64,000 bases of DNA from Mesorhizobium sp. M7A.F.Ca.US.008.03.1.1 (GCF_003997495.1 NZ_RZRU01000014.1:1-64000); one strand, 5' to 3'. Positions 33,827-42,455 are shown, numbered from the stretch's first letter. Program-made: numbers and translations. The notes: a model not told the origin generated them from the sequence alone.

Positions 33827-33909
33827 TTGACTCGGTGACCTCAGATAAGGTACATATTTGCCTATGGTGCTGATTTGCGCCAATGACCCGCCGCACAGGC
33901 GGGTTTTTC
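33827..33909 (+). ncRNA. Possible very short transcription unit (promoter plus terminator)
   Basis: TTGACT (33827-33832) and TACATA (33851-33856) are 18 bp apart. About 30 bp beyond, ACCCGCC and GGCGGGT (33886-33904) form a 7-bp hairpin followed by TTTT. This would give an RNA of roughly 45 bases. The terminator is convincing and the promoter is moderate. The hairpin could instead be left over from the degraded genes around it. Confidence 0.3.
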
Positions 33910-34034
33910 GTTTGATGCTCCCTCAGCCAACGCCCCGGCGAAGGCTCCGAAGGAACCCGTTGACCCGAGTTCGTTGCCCTGAGCTGACGCATGGAGGCCG
34001 TGACGGACTGGTGATTCCAGGCTAGAAAATCCGC

Positions 34035-35006
34035 ATGGTTTTCACCTCGCCCAAGACTGGCCTGCCGGCCTCGGACGGTCCGCTCACCGACATCTTGCGC
34101 GGATTGCGGCTTGATGGCGTCGACTATGGCCGCTGCGAACTTTCAGACCCATGGGCCGTGTTCTTTCCTGCCCAGAAGGCAGCAAGGTTTCACTTTATCG
34201 GCCGCCGCCAATGCTGGCTGTTTTCGCCAGCCGGGGAATGGATCGAGCTGACACCCGGCGATGCATTGCTCTTGCCGCGCGGTGCCGAGCATGTCGTTGC
34301 CAGCGCGCCCGGCATTCCTGCCGTGCCGATCGAAAGCTACACGGTCGAGCCCTTGCAGGACAATTTGTTCAATGTCTCGAACGGCGGCCACGGCCCGAAA
34401 ACCTTGCTGTTTTGCGGCAGCATGCACTTCAACCTGGACGGATCGCACCCCTTGCTGGGCATGATGCCGGACATGATGCGCGCCAGGGAATTGATGGCTG
34501 GTGAGCCCGGCATCCCTCACCTGCTGGAAGCCATGGCCGGCGAAATCACCATGAATCGGGCCGGCTCTGGCGGCATGCTGGCGCGACTGGCCGACGTGCT
34601 GGCTGCGAGCATCATCCGTTCCTGGGTAGAAAACAGTGGCGGCGACACCAGAGGCTGGATCGCGGCGATCAAGGATCGCGACATCGGCCGCGTACTTGCC
34701 GCCATTCATCTGCAGCCCGACAGGAACTGGACCGTCGAAGCGCTCGCGCGCGAAATGGGCGCCTCGCGATCGGCCTTCGCCGAACGCTTCGCGGCCATCG
34801 TTGGCGAAACACCGGCGAGATATGTCGCGCGGATACGCATGCACCAGGCGCGGCAATGGCTGATCGACGATCGGATGCGGGTATCGGTGGTCGCCGCCAG
34901 ACTGGGTTACGATTCCGAAGCGTCGTTCAGCCGGGCGTTCAAGCGCATCATAGGCACCGCGCCCAGCCGCCTGCGCACCGTCGACGGCACCTCCGAAAAC
35001 CGCTGA
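34035..35006 (+). CDS. AraC-family regulator with cupin sensor domain
   Basis: The 323-residue protein has an N-terminal cupin_6-type sensor (FHFIGRRQCWLF, LTPGDALLLPRGAEHVV). A C-terminal AraC domain holds two helix-turn-helices (NWTVEALAREMGASRSAFAE; VSVVAARLGYDSEASFSRAF). It precedes a secreted cupin gene on the same strand. Its DNA-binding part is duplicated as a broken fragment 270 bp upstream. Ligand and targets are unknown. The nearby MFS fossil and the family suggest control of an efflux or detoxification gene. Confidence 0.86.
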   Translation: MVFTSPKTGLPASDGPLTDILRGLRLDGVDYGRCELSDPWAVFFPAQKAARFHFIGRRQCWLFSPAGEWIELTPGDALLLPRGAEHVVASAPGIPAVPIESYTVEPLQDNLFNVSNGGHGPKTLLFCGSMHFNLDGSHPLLGMMPDMMRARELMAGEPGIPHLLEAMAGEITMNRAGSGGMLARLADVLAASIIRSWVENSGGDTRGWIAAIKDRDIGRVLAAIHLQPDRNWTVEALAREMGASRSAFAERFAAIVGETPARYVARIRMHQARQWLIDDRMRVSVVAARLGYDSEASFSRAFKRIIGTAPSRLRTVDGTSENR

Positions 35007-35153
35007 GGCGATCCCGGGTCCGTGGATTGCCGGGTCTGGATGAATTGCCAAGTCTTCCGGACGCAATGCCATTGCCGGACCACCCGCATGCAATAGCTTG
35101 CCAGAACCAGGCAGCGAGGGGCCGGCGGCAAGCCGGTCCGAAGAGGAGAGCAA

Positions 35154-35585
35154 ATGCCAAATCATCCGAAGGTCATCGCACTCGCCGTCATGCTTGCGGT
35201 TCCCGGGCGCGCCTTTGCCCTCGAGGACAGCTACCTGCCGGCCGACAAGATCCCCTATGTCGCGGAAGTGCCCGACCAGCCGCATCGTCTTGGCGCATTG
35301 TGGGGCGAGCGGGCCAAGGGTCCGGCAGGCACGTTGCTGAAGGTTCCCGGCAACTGGCGCGCACCGGTCCATGCGCACACCGCGGATTATCGCGCGGTGG
35401 TCATAAAGGGGCTGTGGGCGCACTGGCAGATGGATGGCGGCGAGGCGACCAAGGTCGAACTGCCTCCTGGATCCTACTGGACCCAGAAAGCCGATGAGAT
35501 GCATGACGACGCCTGCGTCTCCGACACGGAATGCGTGATCCTGCTGATCAACGACACGCCCTACGAAACCTACTTCCAGAAATAG
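35154..35585 (+). CDS. Exported DUF4437-like cupin protein
   Basis: The 143-residue product starts with a signal peptide (MPNHPKVIALAVMLAVPGRA, cleavage near AFALED). It carries a cupin core with WRAPVHAHTADYRAVVIKG (His pair), LPPGSYWTQKADEMHDDAC and CVILLINDTPYE. GAGGAGAG precedes the ATG. A DUF4437/ChrR-like cupin in the periplasm is the best match. The ligand is unknown. It may be regulated by the adjacent AraC protein, 147 bp upstream. Confidence 0.78.
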   Translation: MPNHPKVIALAVMLAVPGRAFALEDSYLPADKIPYVAEVPDQPHRLGALWGERAKGPAGTLLKVPGNWRAPVHAHTADYRAVVIKGLWAHWQMDGGEATKVELPPGSYWTQKADEMHDDACVSDTECVILLINDTPYETYFQK

Positions 35586-35602
35586 GCTGGGATGCAGCCT
35601 AT
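35582..35602. terminator. Bidirectional hairpin covering both convergent stop codons
   Basis: ATAGGCTG (35582-35589) and CAGCCTAT (35595-35602) form a perfect 8-bp stem. Each arm contains a TAG stop: that of the cupin gene on plus and that of the ABC ATPase on minus. It could end both transcripts, although neither side has a strong U-tract. Confidence 0.55.
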
Positions 35603-36702
35603 GAGGCGTGTCGCAAGCTGACGCCGCTGCCCTTGTCGAACAGCACCACCTTGTCGGGGTTCCAGGCAAAGCGCACCGCCTGCTCGATGGCGACATCGGT
35701 TCTGGCCGGCACGGTGGCACGCAGTGTCGCGTCGCCGACGCGCAGCGTCAGGATCTTTTCGACGCCGTGGTTCTCGACGTCGTGGACACGCGCCTCGACC
35801 GGCGCGCCGCTCTCGAGATAGACATCCTCGGGACGAATGCCGAAGACGAGCGGGCGACCGTCGGTCGCCGCACCCGCCTTTAGCCCCCCAAAAGTCTTGG
35901 CACCCCCCGAAAAAGGCAGTTCGAAATTCAATGGAGCCATCACCGCGCGGCCATTCACAAGCTTGCCGTCGATGAGGTTCATCGGCGGCGAGCCGACGAA
36001 GCTCGCCACATAGGTGTCGCGCGGATTGTTGTAGATCTCGTGCGGCGTGCCGGTCTGGACGATGCGGCCATGGTTGAGCACGCCGACCTTGTCGCCCATC
36101 GACATCGCCTCGATCTGGTCGTGGGTGACGAACAGGAAGGTGGCGCCGAGCTGCATCTGCAGGTTCTTCAGTTCAGTCCGCAGCGCCTCGCGCAGCTTGG
36201 CGTCGAGCGCAGACAGCGGCTCGTCCATCAGGAACACACGCGGCTTGCGCACGATGGCGCGGCCGATCGAGACGCGCTGCATCTCGCCGCCGGACAGCCG
36301 ATCCGTCTTTCGGTCGAGCAGATGCTCGATCCGCAGCGTACGGGCGGCACGGTCGACGCGATCCTTGATCTCGGCGTCGGGCAGCCGGCGAATTTTCGGC
36401 TTCAGCGGGAATTCGAGATTTTCGCGCACCGTGTAGCGCGGATAGAGCGAATATTGCTGCAGCACCAGCGCCACGTCACGCTCGGCCGCACCCCAGTCGG
36501 CGACGTCGACGCCGTCGATGAAGACCTGGCCTTCGCTGGGCCTCTCCAGTCCGGCGATCAGCCGCAGCGTCGTCGTCTTGCCGGCGCCCGTCTCGCCCAG
36601 CAGCACGAAGAATTCGCCGTCGGCGATGTCGAGATCGAGCCCGGTCAAGGCGGTGTGGTTGCCGAAGGTTTTCGAGATGTTCTTGAGCTGGATATGGGCC
36701 AT
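35599..36702 (-). CDS. Carbohydrate ABC transporter ATPase, MalK/UgpC type (first of two)
   Basis: The 367-residue protein has Walker A GETGAGKTT, signature LSGGEMQR, Walker B VFLMDEPLSALD and switch His FVTHDQ. A C-terminal TOBE/OB domain follows from about residue 235. The Walker A and signature sequences differ from those of its neighbour (GQSGCGKTT, LSGGDMQR), so the two probably pair as a heterodimer. It is the last gene of the six-gene importer operon. Confidence 0.9.
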   Translation of the reverse strand: MAHIQLKNISKTFGNHTALTGLDLDIADGEFFVLLGETGAGKTTTLRLIAGLERPSEGQVFIDGVDVADWGAAERDVALVLQQYSLYPRYTVRENLEFPLKPKIRRLPDAEIKDRVDRAARTLRIEHLLDRKTDRLSGGEMQRVSIGRAIVRKPRVFLMDEPLSALDAKLREALRTELKNLQMQLGATFLFVTHDQIEAMSMGDKVGVLNHGRIVQTGTPHEIYNNPRDTYVASFVGSPPMNLIDGKLVNGRAVMAPLNFELPFSGGAKTFGGLKAGAATDGRPLVFGIRPEDVYLESGAPVEARVHDVENHGVEKILTLRVGDATLRATVPARTDVAIEQAVRFAWNPDKVVLFDKGSGVSLRHAS

Positions 36703-36808
36703 GTCTACCGTCTCAATTTCTTTTTCGAGGGCGTCTGCCCTCCGCTATGGCTCCGGGCGTTCGATTGTTCGAAAGACCAAATCGTTGGCCTTTCGTGCCC
36801 TTCGGCCA

Positions 36809-37912
36809 TCACAATCTCACTTCCAGCGACTTGCCGCTTGCCGTGTCGAAGAAATGCGCCTGGGCCGGATCGATCCTGGCGAACACCTTCTCGCCTGGAC
36901 CGCCGACGAAGCCGCTCTTGGTGCGTGCCCGCAGCATCTTGGAGCCGACCTTGAGGTCGACGATGTCGAACGAGCCGAGCGGTTCGACGATCTGCGTCTC
37001 CACCGGCAGGAAGCCTTCCGCCGCATCGTGGCGGATAAGCACGCCTTCCGGTCGGATGCCGAGCGCCAGCTGGCTGCCGGCATGGCCGTTGAGCTTCGAC
37101 AGCAGCGCCCGCGGGAATTCAAAGCCGGCGGCAGCGCCGCCGACCGTCACCGAGGCCGAAGACGCGGTTTCGGCGACCGCCGCATCGGCGACGTTCATCA
37201 CTGGACTGCCGACGAATTGCGCCACGAACAGATTGGCCGGCCGCGAATAGACCTCATCCGGCGAGCCGACCTGCTGCAGCACGCCCTCATGCATGATGAC
37301 GATGCGGTCGGCGAGACTCATCGCCTCGATCTGGTCATGCGTGACATAGATGGTGGTCGAGCCCTGCTTGATGTGCAGCCGTTTGATCTCGGCGCGCATC
37401 TCCTCGCGCAGCTTGGCGTCGAGCGCGCCGATCGGCTCGTCCATCAGCATCGCCTTCGGCCGACGCACCAGCGCCCGGCCGATGGCGACGCGCTGCATGT
37501 CGCCGCCCGAAAGCGCCGAAGGCTTCCTGTCGAGCAGTTCGGTGATCTGCAGCGTCTTGGCGACCGAGCGTACCTCACTGTCGATCTCCGTCTTGCTCTT
37601 GCGCGTGGCGCGCAAGGGGAAGGCGATGTTCTCGTAGACGCTCATATGCGGATAGAGCGAGAACGACTGGAAGACCATGGCGATGTCGCGGTCCGCGGCT
37701 TTCAGATGCTGGATCGGTTTGCCGTCGATAAGGATGTCGCCTTCGTCGATCGTCTCCAGTCCGGCGATGGCGCGCAGCGTCGTCGTCTTGCCGCAGCCCG
37801 ACTGGCCAAGCAGAACGATGAACTCGTTGTCGCTGATCTTCAGGTTGAGGTCCTTGATGACCTGGACGGCGCCGAAGAATTTCTGGACGCCGCGAAGCTC
37901 GATCTGGGTCAA
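36809..37912 (-). CDS. Carbohydrate ABC transporter ATPase, MalK/UgpC type (second of two)
   Basis: The 367-residue protein has Walker A GQSGCGKTT, signature LSGGDMQR, Walker B AMLMDEPIGALD and switch YVTHDQ. The C-terminal regulatory domain contains LALGIRPEGVLIRHD. Its length equals that of the ATPase encoded downstream, and the two look like old duplicates. Its start overlaps the stop of the 73-residue membrane protein (ATGA at 37909). Confidence 0.9.
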   Translation of the reverse strand: MTQIELRGVQKFFGAVQVIKDLNLKISDNEFIVLLGQSGCGKTTTLRAIAGLETIDEGDILIDGKPIQHLKAADRDIAMVFQSFSLYPHMSVYENIAFPLRATRKSKTEIDSEVRSVAKTLQITELLDRKPSALSGGDMQRVAIGRALVRRPKAMLMDEPIGALDAKLREEMRAEIKRLHIKQGSTTIYVTHDQIEAMSLADRIVIMHEGVLQQVGSPDEVYSRPANLFVAQFVGSPVMNVADAAVAETASSASVTVGGAAAGFEFPRALLSKLNGHAGSQLALGIRPEGVLIRHDAAEGFLPVETQIVEPLGSFDIVDLKVGSKMLRARTKSGFVGGPGEKVFARIDPAQAHFFDTASGKSLEVRL

Positions 37913-38130
37913 TGCTGTGCTCCCGGATTTCGCACCTGGCCGGTGCCGGCCTTCTCCTCAGGCGCGATCTTCGAGGTGATGTTGAAGCCGATCAGCCCGA
38001 TCAGGATGATGGTCAGGCCATAGCTGTGCAACAGCAGGTTCCAGGGCTGGCAGAGCGCGATGATGCCGAGCACCATCAGCACCTGGCTGCCGGGCTCCAG
38101 ATATTTCTGATTGATGGCGCGAAAGCTCAT
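37909..38130 (-). CDS. Small two-helix membrane protein of the importer operon
   Basis: The 73-residue protein has two hydrophobic segments (VLMVLGIIALCQPWNLLLHS and LTIILIGLIGFNI) and a charged C-terminal tail. It overlaps both neighbours by four bases, so it is translated with the transporter. I do not recognise a named family. Its position, between permease and ATPases, recalls the small GlpU protein of the two-ATPase glycerol importer of Rhizobium, but the sequence is not obviously the same. An accessory subunit role is inferred. Confidence 0.7.
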   Translation of the reverse strand: MSFRAINQKYLEPGSQVLMVLGIIALCQPWNLLLHSYGLTIILIGLIGFNITSKIAPEEKAGTGQVRNPGAQH

Positions 38131-39086
38131 TTGCGGATCGCTCCGAAGGACATGCCGCGCAACAGATGGTTGCGGAGCAGGAAGGTGAAGATCGCGACCG
38201 GCAGCAGGAACAGGAAGGTTCCCGCCGCGATCACCGTCCAGTCAGGCAGGCCGGAGCCAACCTGGCTCGGGATGAACGGCGGCGCGGTCTGGGCGCGGCG
38301 GTTGGTCATGATCAGCGCGAAGGCATATTCGTTCCACGCCGTGATGAAGCAGAACACGGCGGTGGCGGCGATGCCTGTGGCGGCCTCGGGCAGAACGATC
38401 TTGAAGAACGCCTCCATGCGCGTGTAGCCGTCGACCAGGGCGGCCTCCTCATACTCTTTCGGTATCTCGTCCATGAAGCCCTTCATCAGCCATACCGAGA
38501 AGGACAGGTTGAAGGCGGTGTAGAGGATGATCAGCCCGATATGGGAATCGTTGAGCCCGACCGCCCGGTACATCAGGAACATCGGGATCGCCACCACGAC
38601 CGGTGGCAGCATGCGTGTCGACAGGATGAAGAAGAGCAGATCCGCCTCCCCCTTCACCTTGAAGCGCGAAAAGCCATAAGCGGTGAACGTTCCCATGCCG
38701 ACCGCCAGCACCGTCGAGGTGATGGCGATGATCAGCGAGTTCAGGAAGCGGCTTGGATATCCCGACCACTGCACCTGGCCCTTGCCGTCGCGCACGATCT
38801 TCTCGCCGCCGTCGAAGACGACGCGCTCCCACCACGGGGCGGCGGCGTATTCTTCCGGCGTCGGCGGGCTGCGCAATTGCGAGCGCTTGGTGAACAGCTT
38901 CACGAAAGGCGAAATTTCCGGCTGGAAGACGACCGTCGGCGGAATGGTGGTGGCCAGGTTGCGCGGCTTGAACGCCGTCGAGGCGATCCAATAGATCGGC
39001 GCCAGGAAAATGATCGTTACCACCAGGACGGCGACGATGGCGACACGGTTGAAGCCGATTTCGGAAGAAGTGCGGACGGCGGCCAT
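38127..39086 (-). CDS. Carbohydrate ABC transporter permease, MalG type
   Basis: The 319-residue protein has a first helix VAIVAVLVVTIIFLAPIYWI and five more helices. The MalG-type loop is PKEYEEAALVDGYTRMEAFFKIVLPEAA. A longer than usual periplasmic loop follows helix 1 (residues about 40-110). Its ATG lies directly before the TGA of the partner permease (TGAGATG), and its stop overlaps the small membrane protein, so the operon is tightly coupled. Confidence 0.9.
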   Translation of the reverse strand: MAAVRTSSEIGFNRVAIVAVLVVTIIFLAPIYWIASTAFKPRNLATTIPPTVVFQPEISPFVKLFTKRSQLRSPPTPEEYAAAPWWERVVFDGGEKIVRDGKGQVQWSGYPSRFLNSLIIAITSTVLAVGMGTFTAYGFSRFKVKGEADLLFFILSTRMLPPVVVAIPMFLMYRAVGLNDSHIGLIILYTAFNLSFSVWLMKGFMDEIPKEYEEAALVDGYTRMEAFFKIVLPEAATGIAATAVFCFITAWNEYAFALIMTNRRAQTAPPFIPSQVGSGLPDWTVIAAGTFLFLLPVAIFTFLLRNHLLRGMSFGAIRK

Positions 39087-39087
39087 C

Positions 39088-39981
39088 TCAGCGCTCCTTC
39101 ACCTTGTTGAGGTATTTGACGTAGATGTTGGTGATCGCCAGCACCATGATCAGCACGATGTAAGCCATCGCGCAGGAGCGCCCGGTCTGCCATTCCTGGA
39201 ACGCCATCTTGTAGAGCCGGATCGAGATCAGTTCGGCCGTCGGCTGGCTGGTCAGGATGTAGGCGAGATCGAATGTCTTGAACGCTTCCATGGTGCGGAA
39301 GATGACCGCGATCATCAGGATCGGCGCGACCAGCGGCAAGGTAATGCGGAAGAAAGTGTAGAACGGTCCGGCGCGGTCGATGGCGGCGGCTTCGTAGAGG
39401 TGCTTCGGCACCGCCGAGAGGCCGGCCAGCGACAGCAGCATGACGAAGGGCGACCACATCCAGATGTCGGTCAACGCGACAGCGTAGAGCGCCATCTTGG
39501 GGTCAGCGAGCCATTCGAAATTGCCCAGCCCAAGCGCATAATTGATGACGCCCCATGACGGGTCATAGAGCAGTTTCCAGAACAGGCCGACGACAGCCAT
39601 CGACAGCATCATCGGCAGCAGCAGCAGCGTGGTGATGAGGCCCTTGAGCGGAATGTCCCGGTTGAGCAGCATCGCCACGCCGAAGCCGACAAGCAGTTGT
39701 CCGGCGACCGAGACAATGACGTACTTCGCAGTGATGGCGAAGTTCGACCAGACATAGGGGTCGTTGAGTAGGTCGCGATAGTTTTGCAGCCCGACGAAAT
39801 TCGCCGGCGCGTTGGTCGACGCGCGAAAGTCGGTGAAGGAATAGCCAAGCGAGTAGATCAGCGGAAAGATGTTGAAGACGATCAGGAACAGGACCGTCGG
39901 AATGATGAAGAGGTTGCGGATCGAAATGTCGCTGAGGCCGCGCGCGGCCGCTCTTGAAGACCTGTCCAGTGTGGTGATCAT
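39088..39981 (-). CDS. Carbohydrate ABC transporter permease, MalF type
   Basis: The 297-residue protein has six helices starting with FIIPTVLFLIVFNIFPLIYS. The EAA loop is PKHLYEAAAIDRAGPFYTFFRITLP. The start at 39981 (MITTLDRSS) is chosen because the longer frame to 40362 runs antisense into the binding-protein gene. The ribosome site is weak. It is separated from the binding-protein gene by a strong hairpin at 40022-40049. Confidence 0.88.
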   Translation of the reverse strand: MITTLDRSSRAAARGLSDISIRNLFIIPTVLFLIVFNIFPLIYSLGYSFTDFRASTNAPANFVGLQNYRDLLNDPYVWSNFAITAKYVIVSVAGQLLVGFGVAMLLNRDIPLKGLITTLLLLPMMLSMAVVGLFWKLLYDPSWGVINYALGLGNFEWLADPKMALYAVALTDIWMWSPFVMLLSLAGLSAVPKHLYEAAAIDRAGPFYTFFRITLPLVAPILMIAVIFRTMEAFKTFDLAYILTSQPTAELISIRLYKMAFQEWQTGRSCAMAYIVLIMVLAITNIYVKYLNKVKER

Positions 39982-40021
39982 CGTGGTCGCCAAGACCCTG
40001 CTCCCGTTTGCGGAAAAAGAA

Positions 40022-40049
40022 ACGGAGGAGGCACCGACGCCCCCTCCGT
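40022..40049 (-). terminator. Attenuator-like hairpin after the binding-protein gene
   Basis: On the minus strand ACGGAGGGGGC and GCCTCCTCCGT form an 11-bp stem (one G-U pair) with a six-base loop, followed by TTCTTTTTC. It looks like a functional intrinsic terminator inside the operon, letting only part of the transcripts reach the permease and ATPase genes. Confidence 0.8.
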
Positions 40050-40061
40050 GAGGCATGATTG

Positions 40062-41378
40062 TTACTGGCCGCGGCCGTACTTCTTGAAGGTCGCGTTCCA
40101 GTCTCCGGCCAATGCGTCGAGCGTCTCCTTGGCGGTACCACTGCCGCCGATCATGTATGGATAGACGCGCTGGTTGAGCTGCTGCAGCAGTTCGGCATAT
40201 TCCGGCACCGCCCAGAAGTCCTTCACCTTGAACATGGTCTCGTAGAAGGCCTTGTTGTACGGCGTTGCGCTCTGGAATTCCGGCGATTTCAGCACCGCGG
40301 CGCTGCAGGTGTAGCCGCCGAGAGCCGCCCACTTCTTCTGGGTCTCGTCCTTGATGAACCATTCCAGGAACTTCATCGCCTCGTCCTGCTTCTGCGAGTA
40401 GGAGACAACCGAGATGCCCTGGCCGCCGAGCGCGGCGAACTGATCGCCATCGGGACCGGGAGGATTGGCGAAGAAGCCGGTGTTCTTGGCATTCGGGTTC
40501 GACGCCTCGTTGATCAGCGAGGGGAAGAACGCGAAGAAGTTCATGCTCATTGCGGCCAGGTTTTCGGTGATCGCCTGATTGTCCTCGACGAAAAACGACT
40601 TGGCCCAGCCTGGAGGCGTGAACTTGTAGAGCTCCTTGTAGGCGTCGAGCGCCGCCACCGCCTTCTCGGAATTGATATGGCCATCGACCTTGTAGGTCGA
40701 ATAGTCACCCAGATCGCCGCCATAGGAGAACAGCGCATTCTCGAAGCCCATCGCCATGGCGTCATAGGAGTTGTCGGTGTAGATGGCGATGCCGTAGCGC
40801 TTCTGGTCCGGCCGATAGAAGAACTCAGCGATATCGCGCAATGCCTTGAAATCCTTCGGCACGTCGAGATCGTAGCCGTATTTGGCCTTGAACGCCTCCT
40901 TCTCCTTCGGGTCCTCGAACCAGTCCTTGCGATAGGACCAGCCGACGGCGTCGCCTTCGAGCGGGATGGCCCAGTACTTGCCGCTGTTGCCGGGATACTC
41001 GGCGTAATATTTCACCGTCGCCGGCGCCATCACATTGCCGAGATCATGCTTTTTGAAGAAGTCTGTCAGGTCGACATAGTGGCCGCCGGTCGAGCCGGCA
41101 CCAAGCCATTGCGAGTCGCCAACAACCAGATCGTAGGCGTCGCCATGGGCGTTGAACTCGGTGAAGGCCTTGGTCTGGAAGTCGGACCACGGCGTCGTTT
41201 CCACGTTGATCTTGACGCCGGTTTCCTTCTCGTACTCGTTGCCGAGTTCCTGCAGATAGTTTGCGGGATCCCATTCCGCCCAGAAGATGGTGAGTGACTT
41301 TTCCTGCGCGTAGACAGACGTTCCGCAGGCAAGCGTTAAGCCGATACCAGCAAGTACGCTGGTCACTAACTTGCGCAT
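40062..41378 (-). CDS. Carbohydrate-binding protein, family 1
   Basis: The 438-residue protein begins MRKLVTSVLAGIGLTLACGT and is cleaved near VYAQE. The mature part opens SLTIFWAEWDPANYLQELGN, has DLVVGDSQWLGAGSTGG, and ends in a large lobe with GGYTCSAAVL. This is the family 1 extracellular solute-binding fold for oligosaccharides or polyols. GGGAGG precedes the ATG. It heads the six-gene importer operon, whose promoter carries two TGGT-N3-ACCA palindromes. The ligand is unknown. Confidence 0.9.
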   Translation of the reverse strand: MRKLVTSVLAGIGLTLACGTSVYAQEKSLTIFWAEWDPANYLQELGNEYEKETGVKINVETTPWSDFQTKAFTEFNAHGDAYDLVVGDSQWLGAGSTGGHYVDLTDFFKKHDLGNVMAPATVKYYAEYPGNSGKYWAIPLEGDAVGWSYRKDWFEDPKEKEAFKAKYGYDLDVPKDFKALRDIAEFFYRPDQKRYGIAIYTDNSYDAMAMGFENALFSYGGDLGDYSTYKVDGHINSEKAVAALDAYKELYKFTPPGWAKSFFVEDNQAITENLAAMSMNFFAFFPSLINEASNPNAKNTGFFANPPGPDGDQFAALGGQGISVVSYSQKQDEAMKFLEWFIKDETQKKWAALGGYTCSAAVLKSPEFQSATPYNKAFYETMFKVKDFWAVPEYAELLQQLNQRVYPYMIGGSGTAKETLDALAGDWNATFKKYGRGQ

Positions 41379-41542
41379 AATGATTTCCTCCCTTGTGCGC
41401 GTTCTACCTTATCGTGCGAGCCGGCGACGTGGCCGGCCCTGGTAGTTCCTCCCGTGATCGCACCTTTCCGGTTTCGAGCCTCCTCGCCCCGCCGGAAAAT
41501 GGATCGCAGCCCTCACTTTCGATCCGCTTTTCTGATCCAATC

Positions 41543-41553
41543 TGGTATTACCA
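41543..41553. promoter_or_regulatory. TGGT-N3-ACCA operator 3 (importer promoter)
   Basis: TGGTATTACCA, identical to the copy at 25815-25825, lies 165 bp upstream of the binding-protein start in the 359-bp gap before the TetR gene. The flanking AATC on the left is also shared with the palindromes at 41719 and 46602. Confidence 0.75.
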
Positions 41554-41718
41554 ATTTTGCATGCACGTCAAGCCCTTTCTTGGCAGCTTGACGTGGCCAT
41601 TGCCATCGGATTCCGGCTTTATCTGCCTGTTTTACCAAGTTTTTCCTACTCAGTGATATGATTGGGTATTGTCCCACACCCCAATCAACGGCTAGGATCG
41701 GTAGTGTGCATGCCAATC

Positions 41719-41729
41719 TGGTCGAACCA
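41719..41729. promoter_or_regulatory. TGGT-N3-ACCA operator 4 (importer promoter)
   Basis: TGGTCGAACCA, identical to the copy at 25995-26005, lies 176 bp from operator 3. That spacing is close to the 180 bp between the two sites at 25.8-26.0 kb. The matching pair, with the same core order, suggests looping or two-site control. Confidence 0.75.
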
Positions 41730-41737
41730 GTTAGGCC

Positions 41738-42433
41738 CTATTTCACGACTGCCTTCGGATCGAGGCTGCCTCCTTCATCGACCGATTCCGCGACTGCCGC
41801 ACGCACCAGCGCCCCGGCCGCCCACTGTGCGACTGACATCGTCCGGCGGCTGTCCAGCCTCCAGATATCCTTGAGCACGATCAGTACCTCGACGCCGAAG
41901 ATAAGCGACAGCGCCTGCGCCAGCCGCTTGAAGTCGCGCGGCGGCAAACGGCCCTTGAGCGGCGCGATCGCATCTTTCAGCAAGTCGATGCGATGGCCGC
42001 GCGTAAAGGCGGGCTCACCGCCCAGCGTGCCGGCCTGACGCCGCGCCCATTGATCGAGCGACAGCTTCAGTGCTGCCTTGAACGTGGCTTCGAAGGCCTC
42101 GATGCGCGGCATGGCCGTATCGAACAGCTCGGCGACCCGGCGCTCGGCGTCAGTGGAGGTCGATTGCCAGGTGAGGATTGGCCCCAGCCCCTCGTCGACG
42201 ACGGCCTGCACCAGTGCCGACTGGCTCGGGAAGTAACGATAGGCGGTGGCGCGGGAAACCTCGGCCGCCTCGGCGACCTCGCTGACCGAGGGCGTGACGC
42301 CCGCCTGCATCAGCCTTGTTGCCGTCTCCAGCATCAGCCGCTTGGTCCGCGCCCGCGGCCCACGCTCGGGCACTGGGCCGGTTGCCCGTTCAGCGTCGTC
42401 ACTCGCAGCGGATTGTTGACGTGAGACATCCAT
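41738..42433 (-). CDS. TetR-family regulator of the Tm-1-like operon
   Basis: The 231-residue protein has a TetR helix-turn-helix in SVSEVAEAAEVSRATAYRYF (residues about 50-70), preceded by a disordered Arg-rich N-terminus. A helical ligand domain follows. The start at 42433 avoids the long antisense frame to 43033. It is divergent from the UPF0261 gene with 111 bp between, and a 14-bp near-palindrome sits there. It is the probable local repressor of that operon. Confidence 0.85.
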   Translation of the reverse strand: MDVSRQQSAASDDAERATGPVPERGPRARTKRLMLETATRLMQAGVTPSVSEVAEAAEVSRATAYRYFPSQSALVQAVVDEGLGPILTWQSTSTDAERRVAELFDTAMPRIEAFEATFKAALKLSLDQWARRQAGTLGGEPAFTRGHRIDLLKDAIAPLKGRLPPRDFKRLAQALSLIFGVEVLIVLKDIWRLDSRRTMSVAQWAAGALVRAAVAESVDEGGSLDPKAVVK

Positions 42434-42441
42434 ACCAATAC

Positions 42442-42455
42442 GATACGCGCGTCTC
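42442..42455. promoter_or_regulatory. Candidate operator of the Tm-1-like operon TetR regulator
   Basis: GATACGCGCGTCTC is a 14-bp palindrome around a perfect ACGCGCGT core with one mismatched pair. It starts 9 bp from the TetR start codon and 90 bp from the UPF0261 start, the usual place for autoregulation. Confidence 0.45.

Noticed and set aside
39982..40362. N-terminal extension of the MalF-type permease
   Set aside because: The extension overlaps the 3' end of the binding-protein gene and the intercistronic hairpin, and its residues do not resemble a permease.
41641..41700. ATTGGG/CCCAAT inverted repeat near 41661-41695 as another regulon site
   Set aside because: It lacks the TGGT-N3-ACCA core and the arms are short and widely spaced, so it may be chance.
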